Part shown: positions 22,916 to 32,490 of the stretch, piece after piece
How the letters are laid out: each line of letters opens with the position of its first letter
Position numbering within the stretch: the first letter of the stretch is position 1
NCBI RefSeq assembly: GCF_014633365.1
Contig: NC_068352.1
Location: forward strand, 8,260,858-8,324,857
Source: Diospyros lotus
Taxonomy: Eukaryota > Streptophyta > Magnoliopsida > Ericales > Ebenaceae
DNA: 64,000 bases
Reading direction: 5' to 3'
Translations under genes and position numbers: made by a program
Notes under the pieces: model-generated
Databases searched by the model: none
What the model saw: the letters and a program-made list of their open reading frames with translations, nothing else
What the model was told of the DNA's origin: nothing

Positions 22916-23238
22916 TAGGAGTGGGAAAAATTTTGGTTAAATCGAAATAATCAAAACCGAATCAGCCAAAATTGGCGATTCGATTAAGTTTAATAAGGAG
23001 ACCAAATCGAACCGATCAAAATTTGCTCAAAAAGGTTAATTGAGTAAAAGTTGTTCTTAATCAAGTAATATTATTTTTATTTGAGTAACATTTATTTTGG
23101 TTTTTTTTTTTTTTTTTTTTTTAATTTTTTGAATTTTTTTGATTTGAACAATTATTCTATTTGTTCGATTTGGTTTTTGAAAAAGGTTCAATCTATTCAG
23201 TTTGAGTAATTCAATCAGTTCAATTACGCTCATCCCTA
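22916..23238. mobile_element. Possible hAT-type MITE, degraded
   Basis: The ends are TAGGAGTGGG and, in reverse complement of the right end, TAGGGATGAG, resembling hAT termini. The interior carries inverted AT-rich blocks (ATCGAACCGATC, TTCGATTTGG). Flanking 8-mers ATTGCTAG and ATTATTAC share 5 of 8 bases, which is weak support. Confidence 0.35.
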
Positions 23239-24767
23239 ATTATTACTATAAGGAAATGAAGCTTGTCCAAAGGTCAATGAAAGGAGGAAATAAAAGGAAA
23301 TTAATGTGTTGATTCATAATTGATGCTATAAGTTTTTGTACCAATAAATACTTAGGTCGGTCGGAGAGTTTATCTAACATCAACTAGAACCAACCCTTGT
23401 TGCATTTGGTGGGAGGACAAAGTTTGCAAGGCAAAGTTAGGGCTACTTAGGGGCATTCTCAAAAAGCACTTCGAGTTTTCTACGAGAATGAAGGATATTT
23501 TTTCTTCAAAGTAACCACCCGAAAAATCCCTTTCACATTTTATTGGAGTTGTAGTGGGGCTTGGACATCCTCTTGGCCATGCCACAATGGCGTGGCTTTT
23601 TGTGCCTTAAAAGGTGAGGCTTTGATGCTAGTGAGTGCGCCATGCTTGTACAATGGGTTACTTGGGTCGTCAAGGTTGTTTTTGCTATATCAAATGTAAT
23701 TATGGTGGGAGATGGACTTAAGAGTAGAATTAACCCAAGATAAGCGCAACAAGGTCTAAGATTGTGGAGTCTAAGAGGTGGTTAGGCTCAATGGTGCACT
23801 ATAGGGTTGCCTTCCCAAGTTGGTTCAATTTATCTAGGTGGTCGAGGTGCGTTCTATAACCTAGCAACCTGAGTAAACCATACCAAGTAGGCCTAGAGTT
23901 AATGTGGCAAGGTTTTTCAAATTCCTTTACATCAATAATTATTAAGGGTCACGCTGTAAATCTTGGACCATTATTGGACAAATGAAAAGTTAACGCGAGC
24001 TTTTTGGGTGTTCAAAATTTTAAGTAACTTTCAAAACCTTTTAGAAATAGAAATATGCAATCAATCAAGATTTCTTCTTTTTTGCTTACAAAATTTTAAA
24101 AATGAAATACAATCGAACAAGCCCTAACTAGGATTTTTTCTATTTTATAATTTTTATTTTAACAAAATATTTTTAAAATAATACATAACTAATTAAACAA
24201 TTATTGTTCAAATTTAATGTCATATTAGTGTTCATGATGGATAGATATTATTTTTTTATATACCCAAAAAAGTGCTTCTTCTTCTCTTTTTTTTGCTTAA
24301 AATGACTCGATCTACATTTTCTAAAATAAACAACTATACTTTAAAAGTAAAATTACACCTAATCAAATGTTATTTTTTAAATTTTGAAGAAAAATTAGTA
24401 TACTTTAGGAAGACAATATATAGTACCAAACACAACTTCAATCTCTTCACAAAATAAACCAATTAAATTAAGAGAAATAATGAGAAAAGGATAATTAGTT
24501 TTGTTTGAAATCATATCAAAACTCATGGTCGACCAAATGGAGTGAAATCGTCATTCGACCCCTTGTATTCACTAATGTAGTGTGTGAGTTAGCGTGACTA
24601 TTTTTGTAAATGTAATGATCGATTTAAAATTTCTCTATATTCTTCAACGAGTCATATTTGATTCAATCCAAAATAATATCATGGGCCCACTAGGAAAGGG
24701 ATAGAATTTGCCACTCACCACTTCTTCTTACTTATTTCTATATATCACATCAACTTTTCTTGGGAGA

Positions 24768-24860
24768 TAGATACGTAAGATATACGTGTTTCGCATAGAA
24801 TCAAATGCAAAATAAGAGTGATATACGTGTTTTGTATAGAATGTAAATGCAAAAAGAGAG
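24768..24860. repeat. Short tandem duplication
   Basis: Two copies of a ~55-bp unit containing GATATACGTGTTT...GTATAGAAT...AAATGCAAAA, differing at several bases. It carries an ACGT core in each copy. No gene is near enough to assign a regulatory role. Confidence 0.6.
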
Positions 24861-25881
24861 ACTCTCACATTACACACGTGTATGTCTTGTCAGTTGGACT
24901 CCTCTTTCTTATCTATTCACACATTAACTTACGGAATTCCTGCATCATATATATATAACTACCTAGCATGGATCTAAACTAGATAGCAGGATTGCGGAGA
25001 GATCTAGGACAAAGGATGGATGAAAAGAAATAGGGTCCAGAGATTCCCGATTCAATTAGAAAACAAAATGAAGATATGGAAAGAACTCGAGGGAAGTGGA
25101 AATTGATCTAACATGCGATTCGTCGTCACAAGAACTCTGGTAACATTCCTTCTTCTACTTCATGAATTTTATTGATACTTCCTTATTTTCATACTTTAAA
25201 CTCGATTGAAAAACCTCATCGATTTCTTTTCATTAGATTTCTCAATTATTTATTCAAACTCAACCATTTCTATTGTTAAGTCAAATTGTTTTGTTGTGAT
25301 GCATCATTTACCCAGGCCGTGGGATCAACTTGGACAACCGACTTGCTCAATTTTTTGTTGATTCTCTTAGCCATTTTTGACATTTTCAATGTTGTCCGCT
25401 CATCAGGATAAGTTCTCTTATATTTTTACCGGCTACATTTATGGAAGTTACAATTCATCTTTTTTCATCTTTCATAAATAATTCAATATACTAACATATA
25501 TATATGTAAGTACACATGTACATAATGAGAATGAGAGAAGGAAAGCGGTGTGACTTGAATTCTTACTTAATTTGATTATATACGTTATTTATCTATGTCA
25601 TTTGTTTAGATCACTTTTGTTTTGCTTCAATTTGATTTATACGATAAGTTCCTATTTTGTGATATTCACTAACTTAGCTTTAACCAAGCTATCTTTTTTT
25701 TTTTTTTTTTTCTAAGTGCTCTCATCTTTTCTGACACCTCAAGATTTTTGCTAGTTCAAATTTTATATTTCAACTAGACTTCCTTCTTTTTTCCCTACTA
25801 AGTTAATTAAGTTCGCTTTTTCACTAGCTAGTTTAATTTTTAAATTATTTTTTTCTTATAAGTAATTTTCAAATTGTTATC

Positions 25882-26577
25882 TTGGTATTTATAGTTCTTG
25901 GGTTTACACCCCCTCGCGGGTGTCCCCCCATCTGGGCCCAGAGTACAAGGGAAAAGGTTAAATAGGGCTCGAGCTTTCTCTTGATTTCGATCCCAAGACA
26001 CTGCCTCAAACGTGACGGAGACGTCCATAAGAGTCGCCAAGTTACCACTCGGGATAACCCCTGGGAGATTGGTATTTATAGTTCTAATTGAACGTTACAT
26101 TGTCAAGAAAGGGATCATGACTTGCCAACCGAATGGGAAAAAGGTGCTTATTTAGTAATCCTCAAGTCACCTTTTTCCAAGTTCAATTGGACATATGTGA
26201 CTCAAACCTAGGCTTATTCGGACACCTAAACTGCACGGGAGCTTTATTTACGGGTCTTACATGAGGACCACACTATTAGTTCCCTTTATTATGTTGTTGC
26301 CTAGTGGATTTCATTAATTAACTAATAATGACAACAACAAAAGGGGAACTAGTGGCATGGTCTTCCAAGATAATCCACAACCTTAATAAAAGCTTTTGTG
26401 GCGTTTAGATGTCCAAATAAGCCTAGGTTTAGGCACACTATTTGGATGAGGCTGCTCATTTTGAACTTTATAATGGTGGTGATTAGGTGACAATTGGACC
26501 AACCTGTGGTGTTTATTGGATAGGGATCCCATGATCCTTTTTTTGATAATGATATTCAATTAGAATTATAAACACAA
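25882..26577. mobile_element. Large foldback MITE, with a SINE nested in its left arm
   Basis: Minus the nested insert this is about 510 bp, nearly all of it one imperfect palindrome. Matching arms include TTTATAGTTCTAATTGAA against TTTATAATTCTAATTGAA at the ends, and AACCTAGGCTTATT-GGACA near 26209 against 26433 in inverted orientation. The centre is near 26310 (GTTGTTGCC...GACAACAAC). No transposase is present. Outer ends are approximate and the superfamily is not settled. Confidence 0.7.
25899..26068 (-). mobile_element. SINE-like insertion with 17-bp target duplications
   Basis: A 170-bp insert between perfect copies of TTGGTATTTATAGTTCT at 25882-25898 and 26069-26085. On the minus strand it shows an A-box-like GAGTGGTAACTTGGCG and a B-box-like GGGATCGAAATC about 65 bases later, then a GC-rich body ending CGCGAGGGGGTGTAAACCC. 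Size, duplication length and promoter boxes fit a tRNA-derived SINE. It landed inside the foldback MITE, so it is younger than that MITE. Confidence 0.7.
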
Positions 26578-27816
26578 ATAGAACCATTGGAAAGTTAGTG
26601 GAAAAGTTAACCTAAGAAGTTCGAAAATAAGAAGAATTTTGTTAAAGTATGGAGTTCAAACTAGTAGAAACTTGAGATGTCAAGAAAGAGCAAAGCATTA
26701 CTAAGCAAAAAGGAAAAAAAATAAGAAAAAAAAAAGGAAGAAAATTGGAGAGACTTGAGGAAAACAAAGATAGCTTGGTAAAGGGCTAAGGTGATGAAGA
26801 TGACAAAGTAACAATCCCAAAAGTGACAATAAGAAATGCTAGAAGTTGTTAATTTGGGATAATTATTAAAGTTTTGGTTGACCAAGAAAACTCCTCATGT
26901 GACACGAGATCCTTTTTAAAAATTGATATTTCTCGAGGGTAAGATAATTTAAAGAAAAAAACTAAATTTAAAACTAAAATTTTTGAAAATGCTAAAATCA
27001 ATCCTTTATCCATGAAAGTCGACGTGTTCCTTAACACCATTAAAATAAAGTGAAACCGAAGTGATGCAATCAAATATGTAGATACATGCCATAACTTGAT
27101 TGAATGAAAGCTCAAGTTATAGTATTGCTTCGCTCACTCTCATCATGTACATACACATATTTACATATATATTTATATATATTAATTACATTGAATTGTT
27201 TACAAAAATGAGATGAAACCACCGTAAATGGTGGCCTTAAAGGTACGAGGGATATTGATTATAGAAGTTACTTAGATGAAAGGACAACACATAAAATGTA
27301 CTTAAGAAATGGCAAAGAAAATCAAAAGAAAACTAAGTTGTAATGACCGAAGAAGTGGACAGGCTCGAGACAAGATTTACTCTAAAAGAATAAAGAAGTT
27401 TTATGTCTTGTATTATTTGAACTTAGCAATGCTTATAGGCTTATAAACATTGTGTAAGAAGCCAATTTAGTGGCAAATTCTCAGGTGAAAAGGGCAACTA
27501 GACATGAACCAAACTTTATAGCTTGGATCTAATCGGCTAAGATCTTAGCCGAGCTAGTTTGCTATCTTGTCGATCAAGTTTCTATTCTAGTGGTGCTAAT
27601 TGGGAGGTTGTTGGAAACTAGTCTACTCGAAGAATGAACTGCATTATGACTTTCTAGGTGTTTTCCATGCTTGTTTTAAATGATCAACTTGATCAACAAA
27701 TCATGCTTTGCTTTGGAGGATTAGGAAACATAATATGCACATAGATCCTCCTTAGTGGGATTAAGACTTGTGTTTTGTTGTTGTAATTTATTTAAAAAGT
27801 TAATTCATTGATATCT
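26578..27816. other. Intergenic, no gene seen
   Basis: AT-rich with no supported frame; short minus-strand frames at 26661-27115 are low-complexity and phenylalanine-rich. Confidence 0.4.
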
Positions 27817-27824
27817 ATTGAGAC

Positions 27825-27987
27825 CATGGGCGGATTTAGAGGGCATGCACGGGTTGCAACCCCTCTCAGATTCAACCTTTCTCCAGATCTACAAGATAGA
27901 TTTGGCCTATTTGTGGAGAGGAGAGTTGAAATACTCATGGATCTGGGGGTCAATCCTTCCCCAGATCTGCTCTTAGATCCGCCCTTG
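27825..27987. mobile_element. hAT-type MITE with 8-bp target duplication
   Basis: A 163-bp element flanked by perfect ATTGAGAC at 27817-27824 and 27988-27995. Terminal inverted repeats are CATGGGCGGATTTAGAG and, in reverse complement, CAAGGGCGGATCTAAGAG. The GGGCGGA-type terminus and the 8-bp duplication fit non-autonomous hAT elements. The intact duplication suggests a fairly recent insertion. Confidence 0.8.
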
Positions 27988-28601
27988 ATTGAGACTGAAC
28001 TTCCATTTAGCTATTAAACTAGTCTCCCCTACTGCAAACCGCATGGAAAAATAAGTAAAAGTGTAAATAATGTTTGGCAGCTCTTTATTGAAACAAAGGG
28101 AGTCTTGGTTTAAAAATTACTTATTTGAGATATTAGTGTCTTTCATAGTCATTATATATGGAGCATAATATCACACATAGTTATCAAATACTACATTTAA
28201 TATTGCACAACTACACACCATGACATAACATAATATAACGGTACGAAAAAAAGTCCTGATTTGGATTAGGCAACCACCGCTTAGAGTTGGATTTGTCTAT
28301 TACCACTATGGTACATATATACATATACTACCGCGTATACATATGTATACATCATTTAGAGTGAATCCTAATTCGTCTCAAATTCTCTTCCAACAATATA
28401 TATACATATATATAATTATGATTTTGTTTTTATTTATCATAAATTTAATCGAGTTTATTCTCAATTCAAGTGTCTAGCCAAATCAAAATCTCTCTAGAAC
28501 TATAATAACCCGTTATCTCAATCTCCATCTAGAATTTGAACTCAATTCCTTTTTCTTTGGAACTTTAAATTTCCCTAATCTACAAATGCTTTAGAGCTTT
28601 T

Positions 28602-28606
28602 ATTTC
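28602..28606. repeat. Target site duplication, left copy (ATTTC)
   Basis: ATTTC directly outside the left LTR; the same five bases follow the right LTR at 38353-38357. Five bases is the usual gypsy duplication length. Confidence 0.9.
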
Positions 28607-29087
28607 TGATGAAGGATTTTCGGAAGTGGTAGCCGCACGTTCCCTTCTTGCCTCTCTGAATGTACCTGCAATGGTGACGGGGCTTGCTCCCCCGGTCGAT
28701 CTCCGATGATTCAGTTAGTTCTTTGATCTAGGGTTCCTTGTCCTTTTTAAACTATGTTAATTGATGGAAAAAATAAGGAGAATCCCCCACCTTCTTCGCT
28801 TACCTTTTCTCGGGATAGGAATCATGAGGGATCTTCGGGATCTTCCTCCCGCCTTCTTCGGGACTTTCCCGATAAGGGTTTCGCGATAGCCTCCGCCTCC
28901 GAGGAGTTCGGGATAACTGTTGCCTCCGTGATCTTCGGTGGGATAGCCTGTTCCTGAGATCTCGGGGGTTTCTCTATTGAGTGCTTATCTGATTGACGTG
29001 GCAATGCTTGTCTGCTGTGTATCTTTTGACCGCTGTTTAGGTATTCGTCTCGGCGTAATTATGGGACCGAGGGCGTTCCCCTCATCA
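28607..29087 (-). repeat. 3' LTR of the Tat element
   Basis: 481 bp, TGATGAAGG...CCCTCATCA on the plus strand, with an inverted TGATGA/TCATCA end. It is essentially identical to 37872-38352. It would hold the polyadenylation region of the element, and on the opposite side it abuts the leader of the antisense gene. Confidence 0.95.
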
Positions 29088-29103
29088 CTTGCCCCCTCAC
29101 TCC
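29088..29103 (-). other. Polypurine tract
   Basis: On the minus strand GAGTGAGGGGGCAAG directly precedes the 3' LTR, the position where plus-strand DNA synthesis is primed. Confidence 0.75.
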
Positions 29104-29477
29104 TTGAGCTCTTCGGCTTGAAGGGCCCGAGGAGTAGTAAGGCCCCTGAGGCTCTTCACTTTAACTCCTTCTTTTTTTTTTTTTTTTTTTTTTTTTTGCG
29201 TCTGGCAGACGCGAAAATCAATCGGTTTTGACGGCGGTATCCCTTCCCTATGCGCTGTCCGAGGCCGTTTCGTCTTTCGAGCTCTGTCAGTGCGGGGTGA
29301 TCAATGCTCATTATTGCTCGTCCTTTGGTCTCTTATCCCCGCAGTTTAATCTTTTAAAATGGGAACCCTTCAGTCCCTCTACTTCTCTTTCCGTGCGACT
29401 TTCCTTCAGTTTTAGCTTTTCTTGTGCCCGCAAGCGTTTTCCTCCTCTTTCGCCTCTCTTTCTTCTAGCTTTTTGCC
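29104..29477 (+). other. Leader region of the antisense gene
   Basis: About 370 bp between the polypurine tract and the antisense start codon. It contains a T-run at about 29170-29197 and pyrimidine-rich sequence up to the start. A promoter for the antisense gene should lie here or in the adjacent LTR; I see no clear TATA box. Confidence 0.4.
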
Positions 29478-31738
29478 ATGGCGATAATCGGTTCTGGAAG
29501 GTTTAATCCCGCTGGTGCAGAGCTTATTGAGTGGGAAAAACATCCTGCTGCGTCGATTCCATGTCAATGGATGAGCCAAGCGGAATGTCAACAGTTTAGA
29601 GAAAAGTACAACGTCCCCGAAGAGTGGGAGGTAGAGTTCAATAGCCATCTACGAGCATGTCATCCCGTCGCCGGCCGCCTTTGCATTTATAAGTGTGCTT
29701 TTGACAGGGGCTTTCGGCTCCCTCCCCGGAGAAGAGTGATGACCTTACTTCAACATCTTACTATCGCTCCCGCCCAACTGTCTCCCTTCGGATGGCGATA
29801 CTTGATGGGGTTCCTCCTTATTTGTCATTCTGGCAAAATTGAGCCAACTGGAGACCTCTTCGACTATTTCTTCACGACCAACTGCGACCCCGGGGGGTGG
29901 ATCTCCATCTCCCCTCGGATCGTGAAAGATAGCCGTCTTCTCGCCTGCAAGGGATACTCTAATCTTGAGATTTCTGCTTCGACTCTCATGCAATCCGGCG
30001 GGTCGAAAGATTCTGATGATTGGAAGGAGCGTTTTGTCTTCGTCCGCCCCAGGCCATCCGGCTCTTCTCAAGAGATCTGGTCTGTCAGTAATGAGTGGAC
30101 TCTGGACACTAAGCACAAGCGTCCGAGTGTCGAGACCATTGAAGATTTCGCCTGCCGACTTATGAAGAACAGTCGGAACTGGGAAGAAGGATGGCTCTCC
30201 AATCCCAGCCTTTCCCAAGCGGGTTTGGACGGCGAGAACTGTGAGCTCTTTTTCCTTCATCTTTTTCTTTTTCTCTCTCTTTTTCCTTTGTCTGTATTTG
30301 ATTTTCGTTGTTGTCTCTTTCTTAGATGGAGAGGTCTGGGAAATATCTTATTCTGCTATCACCAAAGGAATGATTTTGGACTTCCCTGGGAGTAAAGGCC
30401 CTTCGGCACCTTCCGGCAACCAGAGGGTGTTGGAGAGGACTGCGCCTTCCGAGCGAATTCCAAAGAGCAAGAAGAGTAACAAGAAGAACTCATTACCGTC
30501 CAGGTCGCGAAGGGCGGTGGAGGAAGACCCCGGGACCTTCCAAGAGGCTTCCAAGGGGAGCATTGCTGGGGGTTCGGGGGACCCATCTTCCCGTTCGGGG
30601 GACCCATCTTCCCCGCTTCTCCTTTCTCAAACCAGAGGCTCTCCGACCGCCCGGCGAGAAGCCTCCACCATGCCTGCGCGTTTGCCGATCTCTCCCGAAG
30701 ACGATTCGGCGACCATCGCTCAGGTGCTTGCTGTAGCTCGCGCAGAGGCCCAGAAAAGGCAAACCATGGCAGGTACGGAGTCCAGTGCTACGCCTCCCAG
30801 CATCCCTATCAGTTCGATTTTTAAACGAATTTTAACGCCATTGGCACCAGCGGGGCGTTCGGAGCTGACGGGAGAGGCTTCGCTGGAGGAGGCTTCGGTG
30901 TTGTCGGCGAAGGAGATTTTAGCGCGCCGAACGAAGCGTCGCAGGACGGAAACCGCCTCCCCAGCTGCTGCTCCCTCCGAGCCTTCGGCTCCTGAAGCCA
31001 CCAATGCTCCTTCAACGGCTTTAGTCTTACCGGAGACTCTACGAACTCCGAACGAGATCGACTATTGCGCTGAAATTCTAAGGGTGCGACCGTACTCCTT
31101 CTTCTTTTGACTTTTCGCTTTTTCTATGCGAGTAGGTCTTAATCTGTACTCTGTTTTTACTTCCTCAGAACCTTACGGAGTTCCAAGGTCTGGTCTCTCG
31201 ACGAGAGTCCGAACTTCAAACTCGGATCATCTCCCTGGAGTCTGAAGTGGAAAGGCTTCGAGGGTTGGAATCTCTTTCTTCCCAACTGTCGGGTCTCGAG
31301 CACCGTGTTCATATTTTAACCAAGTCTGTGGAGCTGGCGCAAGAAGATGCCCGACTTGCCAACGAAGCCGAAGCTCAAGCTCGGGAGGATTTGGAGTTGG
31401 TTCAGAAGAACATGCTTGACGCTAACCAGGCCAATTCCCGACTTGGGGAGGAGCTGGATTCCACTAAGGTTGTTAATCGCCAGCTTCAGGAGGATATAAA
31501 AAGACTCACTCTAGAGCTGAAGGAGGCCAAGAAGGGACAGGTCGAAGCGTTGGAGTCTTATTCCCGGTGCAAAGAAGACCTTCGTACTGCTCATGCCCAA
31601 CTTCAATCTGCCCTCAAGGACGCCCAAGTGGCTTTTCAGAATGGTCGAGAGGATTTCCGAAGCTCTGAAGCTTATGCCGCGGAATTGGAAGGAGTTCTTC
31701 GGGGTGGGTTTGAGCATATGAGAAAACTCATCAAATAG
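29478..31738 (+). CDS. Antisense three-exon gene of the Tat element (Transposase_28-like plus coiled coil)
   Basis: Encoded opposite to gag-pol. Exons are 29478-30240, 30326-31083 and 31169-31738. Both introns are 85 bp with GT-AG ends (GTGAGC...TTCTTAG and GTGCGA...TCCTCAG), and the joined frame is open for 696 residues. The start sits in GCCATGG. Residues about 70-150 (LPPRRRVMTLLQHL...LDLFDYFF-like) resemble the plant 'putative gypsy type transposon' domain (Pfam Transposase_28, PF04195). Residues about 270-500 are Ser/Pro-rich and basic, with a likely nuclear signal ARRTKRRR near the end of exon 2. Residues about 508-690 form a long coiled coil. AATAAA lies at 31840, about 100 bp after the stop. 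Antisense extra frames are known in Tat elements; their function is unknown. It lacks recognisable enzyme motifs. Confidence 0.8.
30579..30615 (+). repeat. Short in-frame duplication in the antisense gene
   Basis: Two tandem copies of GTTCGGGGGACCCATCTTCC, period 21 bp, in exon 2; the period keeps the frame and duplicates a GDPSS-containing heptad. Confidence 0.65.
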
Positions 31739-31839
31739 CGCTTCCCGAACTTGGATGTAGACTCCATCCCCTTCGATGTTGTCGCCGCTTTGTCTTCTTT
31801 AGAGTAGTCATTTTTTGTATTAAAACCTGTTGTCGTAAT

Positions 31840-31845
31840 AATAAA
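31840..31845 (+). terminator. Polyadenylation signal of the antisense gene
   Basis: AATAAA about 100 bp past the antisense stop codon, preceded by TTTTTTGTATT, a plausible far-upstream element. It lies before the tandem repeat array, so the antisense transcript would end short of the pol 3' end. Confidence 0.45.
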
Positions 31846-31930
31846 AGTGTTGGGATTAGGCTTGATTCTTCCCCTTTTTTTTTTTTTTTTCTGCTCATCG
31901 CAAGACTTGGTCTTCGTCGCTTGCTCAAAA

Positions 31931-32295
31931 GGGTTCGGCTCCGGCCCCCCAAGGATCGCGCCTGATCCTCGCAATCTTAAGCCTTTCGAGGATTCGGGAC
32001 CCTCCAAGGATCACATCTGATCTTTTGCTTTTGCCGGAGGTTCGGGCCTCCCAGGACCATATTTGATCCTTTGTTTTTGTCGGGATCATATTTGATCCCT
32101 TGTTTTTGTCGGGGGTTCGGGCCCCCCGAGGATCATATCTGCTCCTTTATTTTTGTCGGGGGTTCGAGCCCCCCGAGGATCATATTTGATCCTTTGTTTT
32201 TGTCGGGATCATATTTGATCCCTTGTTTTTGTCGGGGGTTCGGGCCCCCCGAGGATCATATCTGATCCTTTGTTTTAGTTGAGGGGTCTAGCCCC
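31931..32295. repeat. Palindromic tandem array between the convergent genes
   Basis: At about 32039-32280 units of 47 bp (GGGGGTTCGGGCCCCCC, GAGGATCATATCTGATCC, TTTGTTTTTGTC) and shortened 29-bp units (GGGATCATATTTGATCC plus CTTGTTTTTGTC) follow the order long, short, long, long, short, long. More diverged copies extend left to about 31931. Each long unit holds two potential hairpins: a G5/C5 stem around TTCGG and a GGATCA/TGATCC stem. The array lies between the 3' ends of pol and of the antisense gene. It may help end transcription, but that is inference. Confidence 0.85.
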
Positions 32296-32490
32296 GTTGA
32301 AGGTATGTCAATTCTTTCCCTTCGCGCTGATGTGCCTTCCCAGATCTTTGGAAATGATGAGTTTTTACGCATAGGAGAAAAAATGAATTTATTCCTGGAT
32401 AGCATACGCAAAGCAATAAAAAAGAAAAGATGCCAAGACATATAATGTAAAATTATGACTAACAGATCATATGAGGATAATAAAGAGCTA

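Larger units (their letters stand above)
22751..25881. other. Intergenic, no gene seen
   Basis: No supported gene. A stretch at 23330-23940 is less AT-rich, but both strands carry stops in all frames every few dozen codons. Poly-T tracts lie at about 23101-23122 and 25689-25711. Confidence 0.4.

Noticed and set aside
32039..32280. Repeat array considered as a CRISPR array
   Set aside because: Units are contiguous and of two lengths without unique spacers, in a plant retrotransposon; it is an ordinary tandem repeat.
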